Source of the DNA: Aurantiacibacter zhengii
Lineage (GTDB): Bacteria; Pseudomonadota; Alphaproteobacteria; Sphingomonadales; Sphingomonadaceae
Direction: 5' to 3'
DNA: 64,000 nucleotides
Assembly (NCBI RefSeq): GCF_003584125.1
Contig: NZ_QXFL01000001.1
Location: 661,612 to 725,611, forward strand
Made by a program: the position numbers and the translations under genes. This document shows, piece after piece, positions 31,596 to 39,561 of the stretch (its first letter is position 1; each line of letters starts with the position of its first letter). The notes beneath the pieces were generated by a model, which saw only the letters and a list, made by a program, of their open reading frames with translations, was not told where the DNA came from and did not search any database.

Positions 31596-31660
31596 AAAAA
31601 AGGCGCCCACAGGGCACCGGAAAGAGCGCTGCCGTTAGGCGAAGCGCCGATAGCTGTCAA
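31596..31660 (-). promoter_or_regulatory. rplU promoter and leader hairpin (possible attenuator)
   Basis: On the minus strand TTGACA (31660-31655) and TAACGG (31637-31632) are 17 bases apart. Shortly after the expected start, GGTGCCC (31618-31612), a TGT loop and GGGCGCC (31608-31602) form a 7-bp stem followed by six T (31601-31596). The hairpin is an intrinsic terminator by form and lies about 80 bases before the rplU ATG with no gene ending there. Confidence 0.6.
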
Positions 31661-31734
31661 CCATCACATGGCCGAATCTACGACCAAAATGCGTGCTGGA
31701 AAGCTTTCCGTGCCGAATGTAGGGAAAGCAGCCT

Positions 31735-32235
31735 ATGGTGCAAGTCTCCCGTCTCTTTCCCGTCGCCGCTTTTGTGCTGCTGGCCGCATGTGCTGCACCA
31801 GAAGGTGAATATCCTTCGCTCGCCATTCGCGATGTGGAGCGGGTCAGCGGTTCGATGGAGGTTGAGCCCGCTCCACCGCTACCGGCCCCGCCTGCCTCAA
31901 CCCTCGCTTCGCTGGACGAACTGGCCGCCGCAGCGCGGGCTGCGCATCAGCGATTCGGAGCGGCAGAGTCGCAGGCGCGCAGGATTACGAGTTCCGCCGT
32001 GGGCGCCGCTCGTGGCAGCGAGGCTTGGGCACGCGCGCAAGTCGCCATCGCCGACCTCGAAGCGCAACGCAGCCAGGCCATGATCGCTCTCGCAGATCTC
32101 GACCGCATCTACGTAGAGGCAGCCACATCCGCGCAGGCCACCGAATCGATTGCAGAGGTGCGCAACCAGGTCGATGCGCTTGTCGCGCAAGAGGACGCCG
32201 TAATCCGCTCGTTGCTGGACATGCTGACCGGATAG
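31735..32235 (+). CDS. Small lipoprotein of unknown function
   Basis: 166 residues. A signal peptide ends in lipobox LAAC (C19), then an acidic-Pro linker (PAPPLPAPPAS) and a long helical region of about 110 residues rich in Ala, Gln, Glu and Arg with heptad spacing (LDELAAAARAAHQRF, AQVAIADLEAQRSQAM), suggesting a coiled coil. No known domain is recognised. It should be anchored in the outer or inner membrane facing the periplasm. It is transcribed alone; a hairpin at 32295-32325 lies between its end and the convergent next gene. Confidence 0.75.
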   Translation: MVQVSRLFPVAAFVLLAACAAPEGEYPSLAIRDVERVSGSMEVEPAPPLPAPPASTLASLDELAAAARAAHQRFGAAESQARRITSSAVGAARGSEAWARAQVAIADLEAQRSQAMIALADLDRIYVEAATSAQATESIAEVRNQVDALVAQEDAVIRSLLDMLTG

Positions 32236-32294
32236 GCTTGGTCCCGACGGGCTGCCCCGCCCGAAAGACGGTCCAGGTTGTGAGACAAGAAAGA

Positions 32295-32325
32295 CGCGCG
32301 GGATCGAATCGATCTCACCCGCGCG
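32295..32325. terminator. Hairpin between convergent genes
   Basis: CGCGCGGG (32295-32302) and CCCGCGCG (32318-32325) form a perfect 8-bp GC stem. No clear T-run follows on either side, though TTTT occurs 14 bases downstream. It lies midway between stops at 32235 (plus) and 32350 (minus). Confidence 0.45.
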
Positions 32326-32349
32326 CCAGTAGGGAGCTGTTTTCGCGCT

Positions 32350-32775
32350 TCAGACCAGCGCGGCAATGGTTATGCAGATGAGGCCCCATGCAAAGATCAG
32401 CGCCGGCAGGATCAGCACCTGCACCGTGGCATCACGCGCGCTGGCACGGCCATAAGGGGTCATGATGCCTTCCTGCCGGAACCGGGCCCAGGTCTTGGGC
32501 TTGCTTTTGGTTGCCGGGGCGAGCCGGGTCCAGAGCGCCGGCACACCGAAACCGGCGACCACGAAGAAGGCGAAGATGATGAAGGGGATGACCATCTCCG
32601 GATTGCCGAAGCCGAGCGCCAGCGTGCCGATGAAGCCGAGAAACAGCGCTACGGTGGCGACATAGAGCCCGGTGGGCAGTTCGAAAGTGCGATCTGTCGG
32701 CGGTACGACACGCGGCGCTTCGATGCGGATATCCGCCTGCTGGGCAATCTTTTCGCGGGTAAGTTGTTCAACCAT
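32350..32775 (-). CDS. Uncharacterised membrane protein, 141 residues
   Basis: A cytoplasmic N-terminus of about 35 residues (MVEQLTREKIAQQADIRIEA) is followed by three membrane spans (around 36-57, 61-82 and 115-137) separated by a basic loop (LAPATKSKPKTWARFRQEG). No catalytic motif is visible. It looks like a conserved sphingomonad membrane protein of unknown function. It begins about 64 bases after the moaE stop on the same strand, so it could be the last gene of the folB-moa transcript. Confidence 0.78.
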   Translation of the reverse strand: MVEQLTREKIAQQADIRIEAPRVVPPTDRTFELPTGLYVATVALFLGFIGTLALGFGNPEMVIPFIIFAFFVVAGFGVPALWTRLAPATKSKPKTWARFRQEGIMTPYGRASARDATVQVLILPALIFAWGLICITIAALV

Positions 32776-32839
32776 GATGCAATCCTTCCTGTGTCGGGAA
32801 GGCTATGCAACGAGTCGGGCCGGTTCGCTTTGACCGGGA

Positions 32840-33289
32840 TCAAATGTCCCAGCGACTGGCGTCTTCGTGATCCTGTTCGCGTGGCTCTATCCAGTGCCAG
32901 CCGTCGCTGCGCTTCTCACGCTTCCAGAACCAGCTGCGTGATTTCAGATGGTCCATGGCAAAATCCACCGCCTCGAAGGCATCGCGGCGATGACGGGCGG
33001 CAGCGGCAACCAGCACGATGGCGGCGCCGGGGCGCAAGTACCCGGTGCGATGGTGGATCAAGAGACCGTCAAGCGGCCATCGTCCCTCGACCGTATCGGC
33101 CAGCGTTTCCATTCCGGGCAACGTGAGGCGTTCGTAGCTGACGAGTTCCAGGACCTTCACATCGCCGTCCGGGCGAACCTTGCCGACAAAGCTGGCAATG
33201 CCGCCCGAAAGGGGATGGTCCTTGGCGAACAGGCCCAGCGCCTTGCCGGGCGAGAAGCCCTTCTCCAGAAGCTGGACATCGCGCACCAT
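32840..33289 (-). CDS. moaE: Molybdopterin synthase catalytic subunit MoaE
   Basis: 149 residues from ATG 33289 (MVRDVQLLEKGFSPG); the frame runs upstream to 33376 inside moaD. Recognisable blocks are GGIASFVGKVR, LELVSYERLTLPGM, IHHRTGYLRPGAAIV and the active-site Lys region RSWFWKREKRSDG. With MoaD it forms molybdopterin synthase, inserting two dithiolene sulfurs. It starts 1 base after the moaD stop in a folB-unknown-moaA-moaD-moaE operon. Confidence 0.93.
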   Translation of the reverse strand: MVRDVQLLEKGFSPGKALGLFAKDHPLSGGIASFVGKVRPDGDVKVLELVSYERLTLPGMETLADTVEGRWPLDGLLIHHRTGYLRPGAAIVLVAAAARHRRDAFEAVDFAMDHLKSRSWFWKREKRSDGWHWIEPREQDHEDASRWDI

Positions 33290-33290
33290 G

Positions 33291-33533
33291 TCAGCCGCCC
33301 GACACGGGAGGAAGCAGGGCAACCTCGTCGCCGTCCTGCGCGCGAAGACTTCGCTTGTCGGCCAATACCGTGCCATTCACGGCAATCTTCGTACGATCTT
33401 TGCCCAGTGCGGCTGCAAGATCCTCACCCAGCACCTCGGCAAGATCGACCCATTCCAGCGGCCCGGCGACTTCGCGCTCCCCCTGCCCCGCAAGGTCGGC
33501 CATCTTGCCGATGAAGACCACGGTCACAGCCAT
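33291..33533 (-). CDS. moaD: Molybdopterin synthase sulfur carrier MoaD
   Basis: 80 residues with a ubiquitin-like fold and the essential C-terminal Gly-Gly (LPPVSGG), which is thiocarboxylated to carry sulfur to MoaE. Other marks are the N-terminal strand AVTVVFIGKMADLAG and the block IAVNGTVLADKRSLRAQDGDEVALL. Its ATG overlaps the moaA stop (TGATG at 33533), and the next gene moaE follows after 1 base, so the three are tightly coupled. Confidence 0.93.
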   Translation of the reverse strand: MAVTVVFIGKMADLAGQGEREVAGPLEWVDLAEVLGEDLAAALGKDRTKIAVNGTVLADKRSLRAQDGDEVALLPPVSGG

Positions 33534-34534
33534 CAGCCGCCCGTGACAGACATGTGCCGCGGCTGCGCTGGCGCGGCGCCTTCGGAGATGGCGAAATGAT
33601 GCCGTTCCGGCTTGATTCGCATCGCTTCGTCCAATGCAGCAGCGAGATCGGCGTCGGGCGCATCTGAGCGAAGCGCAGCGCGCAGATCAACCTTCTCCGC
33701 CCCGCCAAGACAGGCGTAAAGCTGCCCGGTCGCCGTCACCCGGATGCGATTGCAGGTAGCGCAAAAATTGTTGGTGAGCGGCGTGATGAACCCCAGCCTG
33801 CCCCCGGTTTCCTCTACCCGCACATAACGCGCGGGGCCGCCCGTGTTGTCGGCAATATCAGTGAGGGTGAAGCGCTGTGACAGTTCGTCGCGCACGGCAG
33901 GCAACGGCAGGTAGTGATCGACACGCTCGCCATCCACTTCCCCCAGCGGCATGACCTCGATCAGGGTCATGTCGTGGCCGTGGGTGCCCGCCCATTCGAC
34001 AAGGAAGGGAATCTCGCTCTCGTTCAACCCCTTCAGCGCGACCGTGTTGATCTTGACCTGCAACCCCGCACGCTTCGCCTCGGTTATGCCGCCCAGCACG
34101 TCCCCAAGCTGGTCGCGGCGGGAGAGGGTTTCGAACTGTTGACCGTCCATCGTATCGAGCGAGACGTTCACGCGCCGAACCCCCGCTTCGAACAACGGCT
34201 GCGCAAACTCCGCGAGGCGCGTGCCGTTGGTGGTAAGCGTGAGTTCGTCCAATCCATGGCCCAGCCTGCGGCCGAGGGCCTTCACCAGTTCGATGACATC
34301 GCGCCGCACCAGCGGTTCGCCGCCGGTCAGGCGGATCTTGTTGATGCCGCGCTCTATGAAGGCTAGCCCGAGCCGGTGCAGCTCTTCCAGGCTCAACACG
34401 TCCTTCTTGGGCAGGAATGTCATGCGTTCGGGCATGCAATAGGTGCAGCGCAGGTCGCACCTGTCCGTAACCGACAGCCGCAGGTAGGAAATGCGCCGCT
34501 GGAATGCGTCGATCAGGGGCTGCGAACAACTCAT
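33533..34534 (-). CDS. moaA: GTP 3',8-cyclase MoaA
   Basis: 333 residues, a radical SAM enzyme that with MoaC converts GTP to cyclic pyranopterin phosphate, the first part of molybdenum cofactor synthesis. The N-terminal [4Fe-4S] motif is CDLRCTYC (C-x3-C-x2-C), the C-terminal cluster CATCNRIR...C (C-x2-C-x13-C), and the chain ends in the functional Gly-Gly (SVTGG). The SAM-binding GGEP is in RLTGGEPLVRRD. No moaC is in this window. It follows the small unknown gene by 12 bases and overlaps moaD. Confidence 0.96.
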   Translation of the reverse strand: MSCSQPLIDAFQRRISYLRLSVTDRCDLRCTYCMPERMTFLPKKDVLSLEELHRLGLAFIERGINKIRLTGGEPLVRRDVIELVKALGRRLGHGLDELTLTTNGTRLAEFAQPLFEAGVRRVNVSLDTMDGQQFETLSRRDQLGDVLGGITEAKRAGLQVKINTVALKGLNESEIPFLVEWAGTHGHDMTLIEVMPLGEVDGERVDHYLPLPAVRDELSQRFTLTDIADNTGGPARYVRVEETGGRLGFITPLTNNFCATCNRIRVTATGQLYACLGGAEKVDLRAALRSDAPDADLAAALDEAMRIKPERHHFAISEGAAPAQPRHMSVTGG

Positions 34535-34546
34535 ACTGTCTTGAAC

Positions 34547-34873
34547 CTAGGCGTTCTCTCCGGAATTGCCATGGAGGGCGAACAATTGCCCGGTTACGCC
34601 CGGGGCGCCGTCAAGGTACTCACACATAGCGGCAATGTCGCTGCCAGCTCCTCCCTGCACGCCGTTAACGCGGCATGGCGTGGCCTCGCGCGCAAGTTCC
34701 TCCACCGCCGCCCGGCGCCAGTGCAGGTGCGTGTGATCGGCAGGATCGAACAAAAGCACCAAGTCCTTGCCCGCCGCGTGACGCGCTTCGGGCAGTATGC
34801 GGGCGTGAAAGGCCGCCGCCGCATCCAGCGGCGAATCGGGCAGTTGGCGCGCTTCGATGCGGATCAACGGCAT
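34547..34873 (-). CDS. Conserved unknown protein, Rossmann-like, between folB and moaA
   Basis: 108 residues starting MPLIRIEARQLPDSPL. No known motif stands out; the pattern of alternating hydrophobic strands (DLVLLFDP) and helices suggests a small alpha/beta (Rossmann-like) domain, and I recall such proteins in sphingomonads next to folB, but this is by memory and not proven. Its ATG overlaps the folB stop (TGATG at 34873) and moaA follows after 12 bases, so it is certainly co-translated with two pterin-pathway enzymes. A role in pterin or molybdopterin metabolism is an inference from position. Confidence 0.78.
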   Translation of the reverse strand: MPLIRIEARQLPDSPLDAAAAFHARILPEARHAAGKDLVLLFDPADHTHLHWRRAAVEELAREATPCRVNGVQGGAGSDIAAMCEYLDGAPGVTGQLFALHGNSGENA

Positions 34874-35241
34874 CAGCGCCTTTCCCGCACCAGGGTGATG
34901 CCGATCTGTTCGTCTGCCTCGCTGAGCGCGAGCTTGACGATCTTGACGCTGACCTCCTCGACGCGCGCATCCTGCAGGAACAGGGTCTCGCACACGTGGT
35001 CTGCCACGGCTTCGATCAGTTTGTAATGCCGGTCCCCCAGCGCATCGGAGCAGGCGAATTTCAGATCCATGTAATTCTTGCTGCAACTCAGCGACGTTTC
35101 CGGATCGTAGTGCGGCTGCTCTTTCAGCTTGGCCCGTACGCTGAAGCGCAGCGGCTGCGGCTTGCCGGTCTCTTCCGAATAGATCCCGGTGTGGACCATG
35201 TGGACGAAGTCGATGAGTTCGAGATGAAGGCTGTCTGCCAT
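34873..35241 (-). CDS. folB: Dihydroneopterin aldolase FolB
   Basis: 122 residues. The enzyme cleaves 7,8-dihydroneopterin in folate synthesis. Family marks are the start LELIDFVHMVHTGIYSEE, the central YKLIEAVADHVCETLF and the C-terminal ITLVRERR. ATG 35241 (MADSLHLEL) is chosen over the longer frame to 35304. It heads a minus-strand operon: folB, unknown, moaA, moaD, moaE. Divergent from the DUF1499 gene at 35386, so the 144-base space holds both promoters. Confidence 0.9.
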   Translation of the reverse strand: MADSLHLELIDFVHMVHTGIYSEETGKPQPLRFSVRAKLKEQPHYDPETSLSCSKNYMDLKFACSDALGDRHYKLIEAVADHVCETLFLQDARVEEVSVKIVKLALSEADEQIGITLVRERR

Positions 35242-35385
35242 GATGGCGCGCGTGATTGCAGGCCCCGGCCCGATTGGCAAGGAACCTTGCGCGGGCAACG
35301 ACATCCCCGAACGGGTCTTTCGTCGCAGTTGACGCTGCTGGCGAATTAGGGTGAGTCACTGGAAAAACAGGAAAAGGAAATCCCG

Positions 35386-36165
35386 ATGGTCGAAGCGAAC
35401 GAAACTGCCGCGCCAGCAAAGGACAGCAAGACTGGCAAGACCATGAAGTGGATTGGCAATTTCGTACTGGGCGGTGCGCTGATCCTGATTGTCGTCGTCG
35501 TCGTGGCAGCCACGCTGGCCCGGTATGACATTATCGGGAAGATGGCTGGCTTCGGTCCCTTCTACCTGGCACTGAATCCGTCGCGGGCGCTGACGGTTAT
35601 CGGCATTCTGGCGCTCGGCTTCGCCATGTGGCGCAAGACCGGCCACGTGGTCAAACTGGCGCTCGGCACGGTGCTTTCGGCAGGATTGCTGGCAACGATC
35701 TACGCGCTCCTGCTGATTCCGGCCGAAGGTAAGCCGCCAATCCATGACATCACCACGGACCTGAACGATCCGCCGCAGTTCACCACGCTGGATGTCGATA
35801 CTCCCGTCAGCACCGGCCCCTTCACGCAGGAAGAATGGCGCGCTTACCACGAGGAAGCCTACGGCGATATCGAGCCGGTCGTGATCGACAAAGCGCCTGC
35901 CGAAGTGCTGGCCAATGCCCGCGCGCTGGCAGAGGCGCGCGGGTGGGAGATCGCCGCCGCCGATCCTGCAGCGGGCCTGCTGGAAGCCACCGCAACTGCG
36001 GGCTACGTGCGCTTTTACGATGACGTGATCGTGGAGGTTACCCCGGTGGCCGATGGCTCAACCCGCGTCGACATGCGCTCTGTCAGCCGTGTAGGCGTTG
36101 GCGATGTTGGTTATAACGCCGCGCGGATCGAAAGCTTTCTCTCCGACCTGCGCACCATGAACTAG
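35386..36165 (+). CDS. DUF1499 membrane protein
   Basis: 259 residues. After a Lys/Ala-rich start (MVEANETAAPAKDSKTGKTM) come three membrane spans (about 24-44, 64-84 and 90-110), then a soluble domain (135-259) of DUF1499 type, with PPQFTTLDVDTP, ATATAGYVRFYDDVIVEV and RVDMRSVSRVGVGDVGYNAARI. The soluble domain should face the periplasm. Function unknown; in other bacteria it is found alone or near phospholipid and stress genes. The AAGGAAA ribosome-binding site is 6 bases before ATG 35386. Confidence 0.85.
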   Translation: MVEANETAAPAKDSKTGKTMKWIGNFVLGGALILIVVVVVAATLARYDIIGKMAGFGPFYLALNPSRALTVIGILALGFAMWRKTGHVVKLALGTVLSAGLLATIYALLLIPAEGKPPIHDITTDLNDPPQFTTLDVDTPVSTGPFTQEEWRAYHEEAYGDIEPVVIDKAPAEVLANARALAEARGWEIAAADPAAGLLEATATAGYVRFYDDVIVEVTPVADGSTRVDMRSVSRVGVGDVGYNAARIESFLSDLRTMN

Positions 36166-36166
36166 G

Positions 36167-37054
36167 TCAGTCGTTGCGCCACCGCGCGAAAATCGCGGTG
36201 GGCAGCAGGCGGCCTTCGGGGCCATCTTCCTGCACCGCCAGGTCGCCGTGCTCCACCGTGCCCGGCAGGCCTGCAAAGGCTTCTGCCAGCAGGCCCCCTA
36301 GGGCCAGCGAACTCATGCGCACGGCATAGACCGTCAGGAACAGGAAGCGGCTGTCGGCATCGAGTAGCTGCCGGCAATCGGCGATCAGGCCCGGCAATCC
36401 GTCCTCGATGCGCCAGGTTTCGCCCTTTGGCCCGCGGCCGAATTTCGGCGGGTCGAGAATGATGCCGTCGTAACGCCGTTCCCGCCGCACTTCGCGCGCG
36501 GTGAACTTCACCGCATCGTCGATCAGCCAGCGGATCGGGCGGTCATCCATGCCGGACAGGGCGGCGTTATCACGCGCCTGTGCCACGGACTTCTTGCTGG
36601 CATCGACATGGGCTACCGGGCCACACTTGCTCAGCGCCAGTGAACCGACGCCGGTATAGCCGAACAGGTTGAGAGTCTGCGCATCGTCGCGGCCTGCCAG
36701 CCGTTCACGCATCCAGTGCCAGACCGGGGCCATGTCGGGAAAGAACCCCAGGTGGCGGAAAGGCGTGCACTGGGCCGTGAAACTGACCTCTTCCCAGCCA
36801 AGCTGCCAGACGCCTTGCGGCACGTCGCGCTCGAACTGCCAGCGCCCCCCGCCGTCCTCGTCGCTGCCGGGCACGAATTCGCCGTCTGCCTTCCAGTCGG
36901 CAAGGCGCGGAGACCACATGGCCTGCGGCTCGGGCCGGATGAAACGGCGATTTCCATATCGCTCCAGCTTGCGGCCGTGCCCCGAGTCGACGAGGCCATA
37001 ATCTGGCCAGCCTTCGCCGACCATCAGCACCGGATCGCGAGCCAGCTCTGCCAT
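36167..37054 (-). CDS. RlmK/RlmI-like class I methyltransferase
   Basis: 295 residues. The SAM-binding Rossmann motif is LNLFGYTGVGSLALSK, and DPPKFGRG is the catalytic loop of the class of rRNA cytosine-5 and N-methyltransferases that includes RlmI and RlmK. No PUA domain precedes the core, unlike full-length RlmI. The start shares ATGA with thrC (37054). A role in 23S rRNA methylation is likely from family, but the target base is not known. It is the last gene of the ctaC-thrC transcript. Confidence 0.83.
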   Translation of the reverse strand: MAELARDPVLMVGEGWPDYGLVDSGHGRKLERYGNRRFIRPEPQAMWSPRLADWKADGEFVPGSDEDGGGRWQFERDVPQGVWQLGWEEVSFTAQCTPFRHLGFFPDMAPVWHWMRERLAGRDDAQTLNLFGYTGVGSLALSKCGPVAHVDASKKSVAQARDNAALSGMDDRPIRWLIDDAVKFTAREVRRERRYDGIILDPPKFGRGPKGETWRIEDGLPGLIADCRQLLDADSRFLFLTVYAVRMSSLALGGLLAEAFAGLPGTVEHGDLAVQEDGPEGRLLPTAIFARWRND

Positions 37055-38466
37055 CAGGCGGAAGGCACCGCGTGCCGGGACACATATTGCGCCACGGCAT
37101 CATAGGTTCCGGGCAGTTCCTCGAACGCTTCGGTCCGTTCGAACAGGTCACCCACGCGCATCGGCAGGTACGGGCGCAAACCTGTCGAGCGTTCCACGGC
37201 ATCGGGGAATTTGGCCGGATGCGCGGTCGCCAGTGTGATAACCGGCGTAGATGCATCGAGCCCGGCATGGCGTGCGGCGTGAAAACCGATAGCGGTGTGA
37301 GGGTCGAGCACGTAGCCGCACTTTTCGTTCGCCCAGGTCATCGCCTGCGCCATTTGCGCCTGATCCACGCGAGCACTGCTGAAAAGTCCCGCCGCCCCTG
37401 CGCGCTGCGCGTTGGTAAGCTGCATGGCCCTGGTTGTCTCGAAACCGCGCATCTGTTCCGCCATGGCCGCGCCGTCGCGCCCGCCCAGGTCGAACAGCAG
37501 CCGCTCGAAATTGGAACTGACCTGAATATCCATGCTGGGCGAAGCCGTGGGTGTGACGCCCCCTGCCGAATAATCGCCTGCGGTCAGCGCCCGGTGGAGA
37601 ATGTCGTTTACGTTGGTGGCCACGATCAGCCGTTCGATCGGCAAGCCCATCTTCGCGGCCACGTACCCGGCAAAAACGTCCCCGAAATTGCCGGTCGGCA
37701 CGCTGAAGGCGACCTTTCGGCGCGGCGCACCCATCTGCAGCGCAGCGGCGAAGTAGTAGACCACCTGCGCCATCAGCCGCGCCCAATTGATGGAGTTAAC
37801 GGCGCTGATGCGATACTTGCCGCCGCGCGATGCAGCCATGGCATCGTCGTTGAACATGCGCTTCACCATGGCCTGCGCATCGTCGAAACTTCCCTCGATG
37901 GCGAGGTTGTGGACGTTGGGCGCGCGCACCGTCGTCATCTGGCGGCGCTGCACATCGCTGACGCGGCCCTTGGGGTGGAGCATGAAGATGTCGACGCGCT
38001 CACGGCCCGCCACGGCATCGATGGCCGCACTGCCGGTATCGCCGCTGGTGGCGCCAACGATGGTGAGGTGATCGTCGCTCTTGGCAAGGAAATGCTCGAA
38101 CAGGCGGCCCAGCAATTGCAGCGCCACGTCCTTGAACGCCAGCGTGGGGCCGTGGAACAATTCGAGGATCCACTGCTGCTGGTCCATCTGCACCAGCGGG
38201 GTAACAGCCTGGTGCGAGAAACGGCCGTAGGCGCGGGTGCACAGGTCGCGCAGCTCCTCCACCGTCAGCGAGCCTTCGACGAACGGCGTCATCACGCGGA
38301 CGGCGAGTTCGACATAGGACAGGCCGGACATTTCCGCGATCTCGTGCTCGGAAAACTGCGGCCAGCTTTCGGGCACATAGAGGCCGCCGTCACTGGCGAG
38401 GCCAGCCAGCGTCACGCCTTCGAAATCGAGCGCAGGGGCGCTGCCACGGGTGGAAATGTATTTCAT
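37054..38466 (-). CDS. thrC: Threonine synthase
   Basis: 470 residues. It converts O-phosphohomoserine to threonine using PLP. The PLP-binding Lys is in GPTLAFKDVALQ, and the start MKYISTRGSAPALDFEGVTL is typical of the long proteobacterial class. The phosphate-binding glycines lie in GATSGDTGSAAI. ATG 38466 is favoured over the upstream opening at 38505. It sits at the end of the cytochrome oxidase operon, with SURF1 upstream at 38528, and overlaps the methyltransferase by 1 base. Confidence 0.96.
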   Translation of the reverse strand: MKYISTRGSAPALDFEGVTLAGLASDGGLYVPESWPQFSEHEIAEMSGLSYVELAVRVMTPFVEGSLTVEELRDLCTRAYGRFSHQAVTPLVQMDQQQWILELFHGPTLAFKDVALQLLGRLFEHFLAKSDDHLTIVGATSGDTGSAAIDAVAGRERVDIFMLHPKGRVSDVQRRQMTTVRAPNVHNLAIEGSFDDAQAMVKRMFNDDAMAASRGGKYRISAVNSINWARLMAQVVYYFAAALQMGAPRRKVAFSVPTGNFGDVFAGYVAAKMGLPIERLIVATNVNDILHRALTAGDYSAGGVTPTASPSMDIQVSSNFERLLFDLGGRDGAAMAEQMRGFETTRAMQLTNAQRAGAAGLFSSARVDQAQMAQAMTWANEKCGYVLDPHTAIGFHAARHAGLDASTPVITLATAHPAKFPDAVERSTGLRPYLPMRVGDLFERTEAFEELPGTYDAVAQYVSRHAVPSA

Positions 38467-38527
38467 CGCGACCGCGCCGTTAAAGGCATGGCGCACGCCG
38501 GGCAAGCAAGCAGTGGTTGGCGCGCTG

Positions 38528-39163
38528 TCATCTCCGCTTGGTCCCGCCTTCCCTCCAGCGCCGACGCAAAGCGAGGAAATAGATCACCAGCGCGGTAAGC
38601 GCGAAGAAGAACCACTGGCCTGCATAGGCGAGGTGATTGTTGGGCAGATCGCTCGGGTCCGGCTTGGCGAGCGGCTCAAGACCAGCCCTCGGTTCGCTGG
38701 CGACGACCTCGAAGTCGTTGCCGGCAGTCGACAGGATGCCGGTCACCGTACCACCATTCCATTCGGGCTGCTGCGGAGAGCGAGACCAACCTATCGTGGC
38801 GAACAGGACGGCACCCGTACCGTCATCCGAGGCAGCTTCGTCGCATGCGAACATGTGAACATAGCCCGTCTGGTCGTTTGCGTTGCGCCCTGCCACGCCT
38901 TTCCAGTCGCTCGGATTGGCACAGGCGATTTCGACCGTGCGGAAAAGACTGTCATCAAGGTGCGCAACTTCGTTCGGATCAGGACCTGGCGGAAAAGCCT
39001 CGAACCCGCGCAGGACAGGCAAATTTTCGTTCGCCTCGTACTGGGCGATCAGCGCTTCCTTCTCGTCCATCCGGCCAAGCTGCCACACGCCCAGCGCCAC
39101 CATCACGGCAGCGGCGGCGATCACGAGAATCGTCGGTATGATCGGCACGCGTCCGATGTTCAC
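38528..39163 (-). CDS. SURF1-family oxidase assembly protein
   Basis: 211 residues from GTG 39163, which overlaps the DUF983 stop as GTGA and has GGGAG 9 bases upstream; the longer frame to 39301 is antisense-like and lies inside DUF983. Two membrane spans flank the periplasmic domain (about 8-28, VPIIPTILVIAAAAVMVAL, and near the C-terminus FFFALTALVIYFLAL). The motif LGVWQLGRMDEKEALI and the C-terminal NNHLAYAGQWF are characteristic. SURF1 helps heme a insertion into cytochrome oxidase subunit I. Confidence 0.88.
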   Translation of the reverse strand: MNIGRVPIIPTILVIAAAAVMVALGVWQLGRMDEKEALIAQYEANENLPVLRGFEAFPPGPDPNEVAHLDDSLFRTVEIACANPSDWKGVAGRNANDQTGYVHMFACDEAASDDGTGAVLFATIGWSRSPQQPEWNGGTVTGILSTAGNDFEVVASEPRAGLEPLAKPDPSDLPNNHLAYAGQWFFFALTALVIYFLALRRRWREGGTKRR

Positions 39164-39555
39164 GATAGGTCGCTCCCGTCGTGGCGGTGCTCTTCGGCGC
39201 GGCGTTGGTATTCGGTCACCAGCAGCCATGCCTTCGTGATACGAAGGCCTGCGATAACGCCGATCACGGTTAGCGGCACCCACAGAATTGCATGGACCCA
39301 CCAGGGCGGCTCAACGCTAAGTTGCAGCCACAGTGCCAACACGACAATGATCGTGCCCACACCCAGCGTCAGGAACGCTGCCGGACCGTCGCCGACATTG
39401 AAGCGCGAGTAGGCCAGTCCGCACGACGGACACTTGTCGGCGAACTTGATCCATCCGTCGAACAGGGTTCGCGCACCGCAGCGCGGGCAGGAACCGAAAA
39501 GGGCGGCCTCGCGCATGGCGGGCCGCCCTATTGTTGTTTGGGTGTCGTCCGTCAC
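39160..39555 (-). CDS. DUF983 zinc-ribbon membrane protein
   Basis: 131 residues from GTG 39555. A short N-terminal part holds a zinc ribbon with two CxxC pairs (GSCPRCGARTLF and DKCPSCGLAYS), followed by two membrane spans (around 57-77 and 85-105). DUF983 is a regular member of alphaproteobacterial cytochrome c oxidase operons, between ctaE and SURF1, and is presumed to help assembly; its exact role is unknown. Overlaps SURF1 by GTGA. Confidence 0.88.
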   Translation of the reverse strand: MTDDTQTTIGRPAMREAALFGSCPRCGARTLFDGWIKFADKCPSCGLAYSRFNVGDGPAAFLTLGVGTIIVVLALWLQLSVEPPWWVHAILWVPLTVIGVIAGLRITKAWLLVTEYQRRAEEHRHDGSDLS

Positions 39556-39561
39556 GTTGGC

